From positions 1-34,567 of the forward strand of contig CABYNK010000004.1 of the NCBI GenBank assembly GCA_902520355.1: DNA of 34,567 nt, in the 5' to 3' direction. Below the pieces are notes generated by a model. It made no database searches and was not told where the DNA came from. It saw only the letters and a program-made list of their open reading frames with translations. How positions within the stretch are numbered: position 1 is the first letter of the stretch; the number at the start of each line of letters is the position of its first letter. This document shows, in pieces, positions 1 through 8,403 of this stretch. The stretch comes from an uncultured Pelagibacteraceae bacterium. Its GTDB lineage: Bacteria; Pseudomonadota; Alphaproteobacteria; Pelagibacterales; Pelagibacteraceae. A program made the translations under genes and the position numbers.

Positions 1-2
1 AT

Positions 3-1451
3 TTACCTGAAGATGCATCAGTATTAGATAATGCTGATAAGATGGGTGAAGAATTATCCCTTGCGATTCAAAAATCTAAAATCACAACACCAAATGCTGC
101 AATTGCAATACCAGTTACCAGTGCAATTATAAGAGTTGTAACTGCTCCATTAATGAAAGATGAAGAATTACAAAAAGCAATAGATACAAATTCATTATGG
201 GAAAACTTGGTTCAACTAACTGATAACTTAGATGATTATTCAATATTCCATCAAGTGATTAATAAAAACGATAAAGAAAATACTATGGATATTTTATTTG
301 TAGCCTCAAAATTGGCAGATATAAATAATTACACTTCTATTATAAAGAGAAGTAATTTAAATCCAGTTATAATTGATGTAAAATGTTTTGCACTTAAGTC
401 TGCTGTTGACCAAATAAATCAAATTTCAAAAAATGCTGAGGATGCAAATTTAACTGCAGTTCTAGAATTTGGATTAGATGAAAATTATTTAATGATATTA
501 TATGAAAATAACCCAATAATTACTGACATTTTTATAAGAAACCAAGATAGAGAAATTTTACAAAATTCACAAGATCAAGAAGAGAAAGAGGCTTTAGTAA
601 GAAGATTTATCACTCAAGTCAAACAAGCAGTACAAGATTTTGAGACAAAATATGAAAAAAGAATAAGAAATATAAAAGTAGTTTCTGATTTAGTTAATGT
701 AGAAGATTATTTATCTACTTTTAGAAAAAGTATGGCCAATGTTGGCTTCAACTTATTTGATCCAATTGATGGATTAAAAATTCCACAACAAAACGTCGAG
801 GCAACAAACCTACAAAATAGATCTTACTTATCTACAGTAATAGGTCTTGCTTTTAGAAAATTAGATGTTTTTGGTTATTATAAATTTGTAACCGCAGTAA
901 AAAATATAAATCTTCTTCCTGACAGAGCGGGCATGATAAAACAGAAAAAAATGAAAGCTTTTTCTAAATTTGCTTTCAAGGGAGTAGCAGGAGCTGTTCT
1001 TGTAATTTATACTTTATTGTTTGGATTATCATTTTGGCAGATTTATTCCTACAATTCTAAATTAAAAGATTACGATAAAATTGTTCAAGAACATAAATTA
1101 AAAGAAAAACAAAAAAAGAAATTTAGTAAAGAGTTAGGGTTAATGACTAAAACATTGAAACTAAGCAAAACTCTTAATTCTAACAAAAGTTTAAGTTATA
1201 GATACTTAGCACAGATAGCTATGAGTGTACCAAAAAGAGTAAAATTCAATTCTATACAATATGATGGAAAAAAATCTATTGTTCTTCTAGGCTCTGCTGC
1301 AACCGATCAGGATATATTAAAATTAATTAATAATTTGAATACTCAAAAGTTAGTTCAACAAGCATCTTTAGGTTCTATGAATTTACCAAAATCAAAAGCG
1401 GGATCTAATACCAAAAAAGGATTTAAAATTTTAGTGCAGGTGAAAGGATAA
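3..1451 (+). CDS. PilM-PilN fusion (GspL/MshI-like) pilus assembly protein, 5' partial
   Basis: This is an inner-membrane assembly-platform protein of a type IV pilus or type II secretion-like machine. The frame is open from base 3 with no stop, so the ATG at 42 is probably internal and the true start lies upstream of the window. About the first 280 visible residues look like the actin-like cytoplasmic protein PilM. About residue 288 (counted from the ATG at 42) is the INLLP motif typical of the PilN N-terminus. A membrane segment follows near 318-338, then a periplasmic coiled coil and a small alpha/beta domain as in PilN. PilM and PilN are usually separate and bind through that same motif. 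Here they are one chain, the arrangement seen in GspL of type II secretion and MshI-type proteins. It is followed 5 bases later by the PilO-like gene. The domain reading is confident; the choice between pilus and secretion system is not. Confidence 0.8.
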   Translation, partial: LPEDASVLDNADKMGEELSLAIQKSKITTPNAAIAIPVTSAIIRVVTAPLMKDEELQKAIDTNSLWENLVQLTDNLDDYSIFHQVINKNDKENTMDILFVASKLADINNYTSIIKRSNLNPVIIDVKCFALKSAVDQINQISKNAEDANLTAVLEFGLDENYLMILYENNPIITDIFIRNQDREILQNSQDQEEKEALVRRFITQVKQAVQDFETKYEKRIRNIKVVSDLVNVEDYLSTFRKSMANVGFNLFDPIDGLKIPQQNVEATNLQNRSYLSTVIGLAFRKLDVFGYYKFVTAVKNINLLPDRAGMIKQKKMKAFSKFAFKGVAGAVLVIYTLLFGLSFWQIYSYNSKLKDYDKIVQEHKLKEKQKKKFSKELGLMTKTLKLSKTLNSNKSLSYRYLAQIAMSVPKRVKFNSIQYDGKKSIVLLGSAATDQDILKLINNLNTQKLVQQASLGSMNLPKSKAGSNTKKGFKILVQVKG

Positions 1452-1456
1452 ATTTT

Positions 1457-2137
1457 ATGGATTTAAAAAATATTGATTTAAAAAATATTAAAATTGATGA
1501 TCTTGTATTGAAAATTAAAGCCATTGATAAAAAAGTATTAATTAAAATTGGTATCGGTATTGGTTCAGTTATTTTTTTCTTAATTATCTATTATGCTATT
1601 TTAAATCCAATAGTTGAAAAAAAGAAAATTCAATTAGAGGATATGAATGTAAAAAAAAAAGAGATTACAAAATTTAATAAAGAGATTGTATCAATTAAAA
1701 AGAAGATTAAAAAAGTAAAACCAGAATACGAAAATTATTCAACTCTTTTCCATTCGAAAGCAGAAGTTGAGGGTCTTTACCAAACGTTAAGTGAATATGC
1801 GTCAATAAACGGATTAATTATTTCTAAAATTAATAAAGGTAACCCGTTAGCTGTCACTAAGACCTCATTATCAAAAAAGAAAAAGAAAAAGAAAAAAAAG
1901 AAATCAAAAAATAAACAGACCCAGATAAAAAGTATCGCTTATTACAGAATACCCGTTAGTTATGAAATTAAGGGGAATTTCCTTGGATATATCAAGTTTA
2001 AGAGACAAGTCTCTCTTTCTCAAAAGATGTTAAACTTTGACAAGGAATCTATAAAAGTGTTAAAAGGGGATACAACTAACGCGATAGTTGTAACAGGAGT
2101 ATTAACAATAGTGGGGTTACCAGATGAGTTTTTTTAG
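1457..2137 (+). CDS. PilO/GspM-like pilus assembly protein
   Basis: This is a bitopic inner-membrane protein of 226 residues. It has a short cytoplasmic N-terminus, one membrane helix at about 28-49, a lysine-rich coiled coil at about 52-90, and a periplasmic ferredoxin-like domain. In this family it pairs with PilN to form the ring linking the cytoplasmic motor to the secretin. Position between the PilM-PilN fusion and a PilP-like gene, plus topology, supports the call more than sequence identity does, because PilO is poorly conserved. A run of ten lysines at about residues 140-149 (bases 1874-1903) interrupts the periplasmic part and is unusual for the family. Its end overlaps the next gene by 14 bases, suggesting translational coupling. 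Confidence 0.7.
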   Translation: MDLKNIDLKNIKIDDLVLKIKAIDKKVLIKIGIGIGSVIFFLIIYYAILNPIVEKKKIQLEDMNVKKKEITKFNKEIVSIKKKIKKVKPEYENYSTLFHSKAEVEGLYQTLSEYASINGLIISKINKGNPLAVTKTSLSKKKKKKKKKKSKNKQTQIKSIAYYRIPVSYEIKGNFLGYIKFKRQVSLSQKMLNFDKESIKVLKGDTTNAIVVTGVLTIVGLPDEFF

Positions 2138-2519
2138 AATTGCTCTTTTGACTTTATTATTAATGTCTTTTTCAAAAATTGGCTTGGCTGACAGTCATGA
2201 AGAGCCATTGCCTTTAAATGACCCATTTGCAGGAGACGATGGGACTGCAAGCTCAATTGTATCGGATGTTACTCAACAGGAAGAATTAAAGAATTTAAGT
2301 AAATATAAATTAGTAGGGGTTTTTAATGGCTCTTTAAAATCGTTTGCAACTTTTGTTGATGAATCAGGAGATTTTATAACTCTTGAAGTGCAAGAAGAAT
2401 TATCAAAAGGATTAAAATTGGTTGAAGTAAATATTAAAGAGGCAATATTTCAAAAAGGAGAGAAAAATTTTATATCCCTAAATTTCAAAAACCAAATTAG
2501 AGAAACAAATGAATTTTAA
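2124..2519 (+). CDS. PilP/MshK-like secretin-associated periplasmic protein
   Basis: This is a small 131-residue exported protein. It has a hydrophobic signal sequence over residues 1-22 ending near GLADS, then an acidic linker containing the DPF motif common before PilP/GspC homology domains, then one compact beta domain (residues 58-125) with the pattern L-x-Y-x-L-x-G-V-F. PilP and GspC use this domain to contact the N-terminal domains of the secretin. No lipobox cysteine is present, unlike classical PilP lipoproteins, so it is probably soluble or anchored by an uncleaved signal. It overlaps the PilO-like gene by 14 bases and the secretin gene by 11 bases. Confidence 0.65.
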   Translation: MSFFRIALLTLLLMSFSKIGLADSHEEPLPLNDPFAGDDGTASSIVSDVTQQEELKNLSKYKLVGVFNGSLKSFATFVDESGDFITLEVQEELSKGLKLVEVNIKEAIFQKGEKNFISLNFKNQIRETNEF

Positions 2520-4044
2520 ATATTTTAAATTTATTACCCCCGCAATTTTATTATCAATTTTTTTAGCTGGATGTACTGCAGATGGTAAATTTAAAAAGGG
2601 TGGATTTAAACACAACACACCACTAATAAAAGAAGATATAAGAGTAACAGGAAAAGAAACTGTTGATAAAACAGTAGAAATGGGACCCCAACCTATTGAA
2701 GGTGATATAATTAAACTTGGAAAAAGAAAGCAAATATCTTCACAAAAAAAAAGAAACTATCTCTTAATTCCTGAAAGCTATAAATCTCTAAAACAAAACG
2801 TATCATTTAAGTTTCAAAACTTAGATTATAAAGAGGCCATGAATCTTATGGCTCAGTCAGGTGATATTAATATTTTAGTCGGTGAGGAAGTTGCAGGGAC
2901 AATAAATGCACAATTAGTTGATGTACCATGGGATAAAGCTTTTAATGCAATATTAGATTTAAAAAATTTTGCTGCAGACTTTGATGTTTCAAGTAATTTA
3001 ATTAGAGTTCATTCCCCAGCTAACTTGACAGCACAGGAAAGCACTAAATCAGCTCGAGCTTCAGCAGTTAAGAAAAAAGTAGAACTAGAAGACTCGGTTG
3101 AACCAATGATTTCAGAAATATTTAGACTGTATTATATAACTCCATCTGAGGCGAAATCTACCTTAACAGAACTTTTCGCATCAATTGATGATAATTTTTC
3201 ACCAATTAAAATTACAGAAGAAAAAACAACTAGATCTATTATTGTAAGAGGAAAAGAAACTGATTTAGATATTGTTGATAAAATTATTAAAGAAATTGAT
3301 GTTAGAACTAAACAAGTATTAATAGAAGCATTTATTGTTGAAGCTAATTCTGATTTTGAAAGAGCATTAGGTACAAGACTTGGTGGATACTATAATAGAC
3401 AAGGAAAAATTGTTGGAGGTGTACAAAATGCAAGTACCGGGGATGGACCAGCTAATGCAGGTACAGCAGTTATTGGTGCAGCCACTGATAGTATCACAGA
3501 TTTTTCTGCTGCAGGGGCTACGAGTGGTATTGGTATTTTAAGAAAAACGGGTTCAGCAGTTCTCAAAGCTGAAATCACTGCGCTAGAGTCACAAGGTTTA
3601 GGTAAAACAATCTCAAATCCAAAAGTATTCACATTAGATAATCAAGTTGCCACTATTACTCAAGGTGAGGAAATACCTTATGCATCTAGCGGTGATGGAG
3701 GATCTGATACACAATTTAAAGAGGCAGCTTTAAAAATGACAGTTACACCAAGTATAATTGGAGACGGAAATGTGCTTTTAACAATACAAGTTAACAACGA
3801 TACTCCAAACAGATCAAATGCAGGCGATCCAGCTATTAACAAAATGGAAATAAGCACTAAATTATTGGTAGCTGATGGTGATATTGTTGTAATCGGTGGT
3901 ATTAAAAAAAACTCAACATCCAATAGCAAACAACAATTACCTGGCGTTGGTGATACCCCAGTCATAGGAAATCTGTTTAAAGGAAAATCAAAAACTGATA
4001 ACTTAGATGAGTTATTAGTATTTATAGCACCAAGAGTTTTATAA
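2509..4044 (+). CDS. Lipoprotein secretin (PilQ/MshL/GspD family)
   Basis: This is the outer-membrane channel of the pilus machine, 511 residues. The N-terminus is a type II signal with lipobox LAGC and Cys22, as in MshL-type secretins. Residues about 95-165 form an STN-like domain, followed by one N-domain repeat at about 195-265 with the R-S-I-I-V-R-G pattern. The C-terminal secretin domain starts near TKQVLIEAFIVEAN and continues through the conserved region SNPKVFTLDN...ITQGEEIPY, the repeat V-T-P-S-I, and the terminal signature VIGGI...PGVGDTPVIGNLFK. It is short compared with most PilQ proteins (no AMIN domains) and nearer to MshL. It overlaps the PilP-like gene by 11 bases and precedes the ATPase gene by 1 base. 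Confidence 0.9.
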   Translation: MNFKYFKFITPAILLSIFLAGCTADGKFKKGGFKHNTPLIKEDIRVTGKETVDKTVEMGPQPIEGDIIKLGKRKQISSQKKRNYLLIPESYKSLKQNVSFKFQNLDYKEAMNLMAQSGDINILVGEEVAGTINAQLVDVPWDKAFNAILDLKNFAADFDVSSNLIRVHSPANLTAQESTKSARASAVKKKVELEDSVEPMISEIFRLYYITPSEAKSTLTELFASIDDNFSPIKITEEKTTRSIIVRGKETDLDIVDKIIKEIDVRTKQVLIEAFIVEANSDFERALGTRLGGYYNRQGKIVGGVQNASTGDGPANAGTAVIGAATDSITDFSAAGATSGIGILRKTGSAVLKAEITALESQGLGKTISNPKVFTLDNQVATITQGEEIPYASSGDGGSDTQFKEAALKMTVTPSIIGDGNVLLTIQVNNDTPNRSNAGDPAINKMEISTKLLVADGDIVVIGGIKKNSTSNSKQQLPGVGDTPVIGNLFKGKSKTDNLDELLVFIAPRVL

Positions 4045-4045
4045 T

Positions 4046-5797
4046 ATGTTGAAGATAAGCCGAGAAAGCGAAATAAATCTTATAAATGTACTTATAGATA
4101 ACGACATTATTTCAGGCAAAGACTTAGTTAATATTAAAAAAATTAGCACCGAAGGTAACAAGTCACAAATTGATGCTGTCTTTGAATTAAAACTTACTGA
4201 TGAAAAGCAAATAGTAGATGTATTAGTTAAAGAGCAAAGTTTAGACATTGTCGATTTGTCAAAGCATGCAATCACAGATGAAATTAAATCTGTGCTTCCT
4301 TCAAACTACATCAATGTAAATTTTGTAGCGCCATTTAAAGTTGAGGGCAATACTCTGCACATTGCAATATCAGACAGTTCAAAACTTGGTTTGATGAGAA
4401 ATTTAAAAGCTATCACTAAAAAGAATATTGAATTACATGCAGCAAAAGTTTCGGAAATATCAAAGTTTATAGATAAGCTTTTAAGTGAGAGCGGTGACGT
4501 AACAACCGAAACTATACGAAAAGACAATAGAGAAAAAACTAAAACTTTTGACTCTGATCTTGGTGAAGCTGGAGAGGTTTTAGATAAAAAACCAGAAGAA
4601 GAAATTGAACCAATAGAAAATGAGTCAGAAGTTATAAAATTTAGTACAGCTGTTGTTGCAGAGGCAATTAAATTAGGTATCAGTGATATCCATATTGAGC
4701 CCTACAGATTTTCATCAAGGGTAAGATATAGATTAGACGGTATGTTACAAGAACAAGATCAGTATGAAAAATTTTTACATGATAACTATAGTGCAGTTGT
4801 TACTCGATTTAAAATTATGGGTAAATTAGATATTGCAGAAAGAAGATTACCACAAGATGGAGCAATCAATTTTAAAATTGAAGATAAAGTTGTAGATTTA
4901 CGTTTATCAATTTTGCCTACCGCTAATAATGAAAGAATTGTAATGCGTATCTTAAATAAAGATGCAGGAGATATAACTTTAGAACAATTAAATTTTGATG
5001 ATACGGACTTAAAAAATCTTAGAAAAGCAATTCATAGTACACAAGGTTTAGTTCTAGTAACGGGTCCAACAGGATCAGGAAAAACTACAACGTTATACAG
5101 TATTTTAAAAGAGGTAAGTAAACCTCATTTAAATATTTTAACTGCAGAGGATCCAGTTGAATACGAGCTTGATGGTGTTGGACAAGTTCAAATTAAAGAT
5201 GATATTGGATTAAATTTTGCAGCTGCCCTAAGATCATTTTTACGTCAAGATCCTGAGATTATTCTGGTTGGTGAGATGAGAGATAAAGAGACAGTTGATA
5301 TTGGTTTAAAGGCTGCTCTAACGGGTCACCTAGTTTTTAGCACACTTCACACTAATGATGCACCTAGCACTATTACAAGATTACAAAATATGGGTACACC
5401 AGACTATTTAATAAGTGCAGCATGTTCTTTAGTGTTAGCGCAAAGGTTAGCAAGGCGATCATGCAAAGATTGTAGAATACCTGATGAGGATGTTACTCCA
5501 AAAGTTTTAACAGATCTTGGTTTCTCACCTGAACTGGCATCAAGAGTAAAAGCTCAAAAGGGAAAAGGATGTCCTAAATGCAAGGACACAGGTTTTAAGG
5601 GAAGAATGGGTATCTATGAGATTTTAAATGTCACAAAACCACTCAAAGAGGCTATTTTAAAGAAAGCAACTACTCCAGAGTTAAAAGAAATTGCTGCTAA
5701 AGAAGGTTTTCAAACCATGGCAGATATGGGAAGAAAAATGATTGCAGCTGGAGATTTAAATTTTAGAGAGTTTGAAAGAGTGCTTTCAAGCTCATAA
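4046..5797 (+). CDS. GspE/PilB/MshE-family assembly ATPase
   Basis: This is the cytoplasmic hexameric ATPase that drives pilin polymerisation, 583 residues. Residues 1-145 resemble the MshEN/T2SSE-N region. The C-terminal motor has Walker A GPTGSGKTTT beginning at Gly340, an Asp box around EDPVEY, Walker B IILVGEMRD near 405, and the His box LVFSTLHTND. Four cysteines, Cys473, Cys476, Cys509 and Cys512, form the C-x2-C...C-x2-C zinc site of extension (PilB/GspE/MshE) ATPases and argue against a PilT-type retraction ATPase. In the N-terminal domain the residues matching the MshEN c-di-GMP motif (RLGxxL) read INLINVL, so nucleotide binding may be lost. It sits 1 base after the secretin and 7 bases before the platform gene. 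Confidence 0.92.
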   Translation: MLKISRESEINLINVLIDNDIISGKDLVNIKKISTEGNKSQIDAVFELKLTDEKQIVDVLVKEQSLDIVDLSKHAITDEIKSVLPSNYINVNFVAPFKVEGNTLHIAISDSSKLGLMRNLKAITKKNIELHAAKVSEISKFIDKLLSESGDVTTETIRKDNREKTKTFDSDLGEAGEVLDKKPEEEIEPIENESEVIKFSTAVVAEAIKLGISDIHIEPYRFSSRVRYRLDGMLQEQDQYEKFLHDNYSAVVTRFKIMGKLDIAERRLPQDGAINFKIEDKVVDLRLSILPTANNERIVMRILNKDAGDITLEQLNFDDTDLKNLRKAIHSTQGLVLVTGPTGSGKTTTLYSILKEVSKPHLNILTAEDPVEYELDGVGQVQIKDDIGLNFAAALRSFLRQDPEIILVGEMRDKETVDIGLKAALTGHLVFSTLHTNDAPSTITRLQNMGTPDYLISAACSLVLAQRLARRSCKDCRIPDEDVTPKVLTDLGFSPELASRVKAQKGKGCPKCKDTGFKGRMGIYEILNVTKPLKEAILKKATTPELKEIAAKEGFQTMADMGRKMIAAGDLNFREFERVLSSS

Positions 5798-5804
5798 TTA
5801 GCAA

Positions 5805-7040
5805 ATGGAATTATACGCATATAAAGGAATTTCAGCCGGTAAGTACATAGAGGGCGAAATTGAAGCTTTAAATCAAGACGAGGCTTCTCACAAACTTAAA
5901 GAACAAAAGATAATTATAACCAACTTAACAAAAGGTAAGAAAAAAAAAGACGCTAAAAAAGACAAGCCTAAAGGCAAAGGCTTTAGCTTATTTAAAAAAA
6001 AAGTAAAACCTGAGGATTTGGTTGTTTTTTCAAAGCAATTTGCAACCATGGTAAAGGCTGGACTTCCAATTTTGAATGTACTTGAAATGTTAAGAGATCA
6101 AGTAGAAAACCCAGCGATGAGAGATGTTATAGAGGATATAAGAAGAAGCTTAGAGGGTGGTATTTCATTATCAAAATCATTCGAAAAATACCCTGACTTA
6201 TTCGATAATGTCTATGTGAATTTGATTAAAGCTGGTGAGGCCAGCGGTAAACTAGATGTCTTTCTTTTAAAAATTGTTGATGCATTAGAAAAAAAAGAAA
6301 AAATAAAGAAGAAAATTAAAAGTGCTTTAATGTATCCAAGCATAATGTTTACAGTTGCTATGGTAGTTAGCGCATTTATGTTGATTAAAGTAGTACCTGT
6401 ATTTGCAAAAATGTATGATGGAATGGGCATTGCTTTGCCTAAGCCTACAGCAATCATTCTGGGTATGAGTGATTTTTTAAGGGGAACAGGTGGACTAGTA
6501 ATGCTTATATCTATTATTTCTTTCGTAGTAGCCTTTAAATACTTAACGACTAAAAATGCAGCAATACAATACAAATGGCATAGACAAGTTTTACGACTGC
6601 CAGTATTTGGTGATCTTATTTTAAAATCATTAATTGCAAGAATTTCTTTAATACTAGGAAATTTAAGTGCGGCAGGTGTAAACTTATTAGAAAGTTTAGA
6701 TATTGCAAAATCGGTGAGCAACAATGTAGTTGTGACAGAGGCAATAGATAATATTAAGAAAGGAGTTTTTTCTGGAGAAACTTTAACTAAACTCTTTTTA
6801 AAAGAGCCTTTATTTCCACCTACCTTTAGTCAATTAATTTCAGTTGGTGAACAAACCGGTCAACTTGACGAAATGTTTAATTCTGTTGCTATGTATTATG
6901 AAGAAGAATTCGATGGGGCAGTAGATAACATGTCTAGTTTAATTGAACCTATAATGATTGTATTTATGGGTTTAATGATCGGAGGTTTAATGATCGCAAT
7001 GTACTCACCAATATTCAATGTTGGTGCATTAATAAATTAA
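5805..7040 (+). CDS. GspF/PilC/MshG-family inner-membrane platform protein
   Basis: This is a polytopic platform protein of 411 residues. A short N-terminal domain (1-45) has the YKGISAGKYIEGEI pattern typical of PilC/GspF. A lysine-rich linker (about 45-65) follows, then two T2SSF repeats (about 70-195 and 270-395), each with the cytoplasmic helix bundle and the conserved K-A-G-E-A-S-G-K-L or S-V-G-E-Q-T-G-Q-L motif. Membrane helices lie near 180-200, 220-240 and 380-402. It is the last gene of the assembly operon. Its stop overlaps the stop of the convergent RsbW-like gene by 4 bases, and no terminator hairpin is visible there. Confidence 0.92.
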   Translation: MELYAYKGISAGKYIEGEIEALNQDEASHKLKEQKIIITNLTKGKKKKDAKKDKPKGKGFSLFKKKVKPEDLVVFSKQFATMVKAGLPILNVLEMLRDQVENPAMRDVIEDIRRSLEGGISLSKSFEKYPDLFDNVYVNLIKAGEASGKLDVFLLKIVDALEKKEKIKKKIKSALMYPSIMFTVAMVVSAFMLIKVVPVFAKMYDGMGIALPKPTAIILGMSDFLRGTGGLVMLISIISFVVAFKYLTTKNAAIQYKWHRQVLRLPVFGDLILKSLIARISLILGNLSAAGVNLLESLDIAKSVSNNVVVTEAIDNIKKGVFSGETLTKLFLKEPLFPPTFSQLISVGEQTGQLDEMFNSVAMYYEEEFDGAVDNMSSLIEPIMIVFMGLMIGGLMIAMYSPIFNVGALIN

Positions 7041-7453
7041 TTAATTTTTTTTGTTAATACTAAGTGGTTAACCCAACCCTTTTCATCTTTTTTAAATACA
7101 GCGGCATCCATAATTTGCTTAATAAAAAAAGTTCCTAAGCCCCCAGGTTTAATATCATCTAGTTTTCTATGTTGTACATTTCCAGGAACAACAGCTTTAC
7201 CTTTATCAAAAAAACCTATTTCTAATTCTGAGTCTTTCATTGAAATTTTAATTTGCATTCTATCAGTTGTGCTATCTACACCTTTATAACCATGCTTAAC
7301 TATATTTTGTGCTGCTTCTGCAATCGCTAAAACTAATTCGTCTTTTAAATCTTGTTCGAGTTTTAATTTTTCAAATACTTCTCTAGAAAAGACTCTCACT
7401 TCTTTTAGACTTGCAGTGCTAACTAGAAAATCTTTAGACTCTTCTATATTCAT
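7037..7453 (-). CDS. RsbW/SpoIIAB-like serine kinase (anti-sigma type HATPase)
   Basis: This is a 138-residue GHKL ATPase of the anti-sigma serine kinase type. The N-box is clear (LAIAEAAQNIVKHGYKG, about 42-58). A divergent G1 box (FFDKGKAV, about 79-86) and the G2 box (KPGGLGTFFIK, about 101-111) follow. Such proteins bind a client, usually a sigma factor, and phosphorylate an RsbV-like STAS antagonist on serine. The start ATG overlaps the TAA of the STAS gene by one base, so the two are translationally coupled. No sigma factor is encoded nearby, so the client is unknown. A SpoIIE phosphatase about 4 kb away (11556-13607) could close the cycle. Confidence 0.85.
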   Translation of the reverse strand: MNIEESKDFLVSTASLKEVRVFSREVFEKLKLEQDLKDELVLAIAEAAQNIVKHGYKGVDSTTDRMQIKISMKDSELEIGFFDKGKAVVPGNVQHRKLDDIKPGGLGTFFIKQIMDAAVFKKDEKGWVNHLVLTKKIN

Positions 7454-7752
7454 TATTCAAGATTAAGTATCTGCTCAAGTTTTGCCATCATAATTACTTT
7501 TAAAACAGATTTACTAACTTCTTTGACTATAACTTTAGTGTCTTTTTCCAGAGCTTTTTGATGGCTTTCAATTAGAACAGAAATTCCTGAAGAGTCCATG
7601 TAAGAAACATCTTTTAAATTAAGGTGGACTTCTTTACCAGACTCCACTAAGGGTAAAATTACCTCTTTAGCTTTTTCGGTTACGTCCATATCAATCTCAC
7701 CATTTAAAAATACAGTGCTGACGTTTCCTTCTTCTGTTACTTTATATGTCAT
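7453..7752 (-). CDS. RsbV/SpoIIAA-like STAS anti-anti-sigma factor
   Basis: This is a single STAS domain of 99 residues, the normal length for anti-anti-sigma factors. The conserved loop VSYMDSSGISVLIESHQ contains the phosphorylatable serine (Ser54/Ser55 in DSSG). In this family the unphosphorylated form binds the RsbW-like kinase and frees its client; phosphorylation by the kinase switches it off, and a SpoIIE/PP2C phosphatase restores it. It is the first gene of a two-gene - strand operon and is transcribed divergently from the prepilin genes across a 171-base intergenic region. Confidence 0.88.
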   Translation of the reverse strand: MTYKVTEEGNVSTVFLNGEIDMDVTEKAKEVILPLVESGKEVHLNLKDVSYMDSSGISVLIESHQKALEKDTKVIVKEVSKSVLKVIMMAKLEQILNLE

Positions 7753-7882
7753 AAACTTTAAATTTTTTTACTGATAACATAAATTAAACACAAAATGTAT
7801 AATTTTTGCTCAAACTGGGTGAAATCTTTTGTTTTTGTTAGATTATTTGATGCTTATAAAGTATTTACATATCAAATAAATT

Positions 7883-7905
7883 ATTATTAATTATCGGTTA
7901 ATAAT
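7883..7905. repeat. 8-bp inverted repeat in the prepilin leader
   Basis: ATTATTAA at 7883-7890 and TTAATAAT at 7898-7905 are perfect inverted copies around a 7-base spacer containing the only GC-richer bases (TCGG). It lies 19-41 bases before the prepilin ATG, just upstream of a clear AGAGGA ribosome binding site. It could be an operator or a weak leader hairpin. In such AT-rich DNA it may also be chance. Confidence 0.25.
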
Positions 7906-7923
7906 TAAAAAGAGGAATAAAAA

Positions 7924-8403
7924 ATGAAAAATAACAAAGGTTTTACGCTTATCGAATTGCTAGTTGTTGTAGCAATTATTGGAACTTTAGCTGCTGTTGG
8001 GGTTGTGGCTTATAACGGTTACACTGAGGCTGCTAGAAAAAATTCATCAAAGGCTATTCACGCCAATGTAGTGAAATATATTTCATCTGAACTTGCTAAA
8101 TGTGGCTTAGGTTCTGTAGATAGTTTATTTGGTGTAGATCAATCTGGTGATAGTCCAACCGTAACTTGTGACACACAACCGGGAGACATAGTTACCCACC
8201 TTGTAGGTGATGACACGCCATTCCAAGATAAAAACCCATTTTCATCTTCTGGAGAAGATGCTGTAGCTGAAAGCGGAGGTAAAGGCTTTACAGTGTTAGT
8301 TGGTACTGATGATGCCGGAGATGATGCTACTGGAGGAGATATAACTGTAACTACTAATTATGGTGGTGACGATCCCTTGGAAAATAAGATAGATAAAGAC
8401 TAG
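7924..8403 (+). CDS. Type IV prepilin-like protein (first of two)
   Basis: This is a 159-residue prepilin. After a short basic leader, MKNNKG, comes the type III signal GFTLIELLVVVAIIG, with cleavage expected between Gly6 and Phe7 and the conserved Glu5 of the mature protein present. The hydrophobic alpha1 helix spans about 7-30. The C-terminal half is highly acidic (many Asp and Gly) with two cysteines (in AKCGLG and VTCDT) that could form a disulfide. A good ribosome binding site, AGAGGA, sits about 7 bases upstream. It is followed with no gap by the second prepilin. Whether it is the major pilin or a minor one cannot be decided from the window. No prepilin peptidase gene is present. Confidence 0.9.
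   Translation: MKNNKGFTLIELLVVVAIIGTLAAVGVVAYNGYTEAARKNSSKAIHANVVKYISSELAKCGLGSVDSLFGVDQSGDSPTVTCDTQPGDIVTHLVGDDTPFQDKNPFSSSGEDAVAESGGKGFTVLVGTDDAGDDATGGDITVTTNYGGDDPLENKIDKD

Noticed and set aside
42-44. ATG 42 as the true start of the first gene
   Set aside because: The frame is open to the window edge and the PilM region would lack its N-terminus, so the gene is almost certainly truncated by the window.
6212-6724. 170-codon - strand frame inside the platform gene
   Set aside because: It is a shadow of GspF/PilC coding sequence; no family resemblance and no ribosome binding site.
7753-7923. Sigma-54 promoter for the prepilin genes
   Set aside because: No GG-N10-GC pattern at a suitable position; only loose sigma-70-like AT boxes were found.
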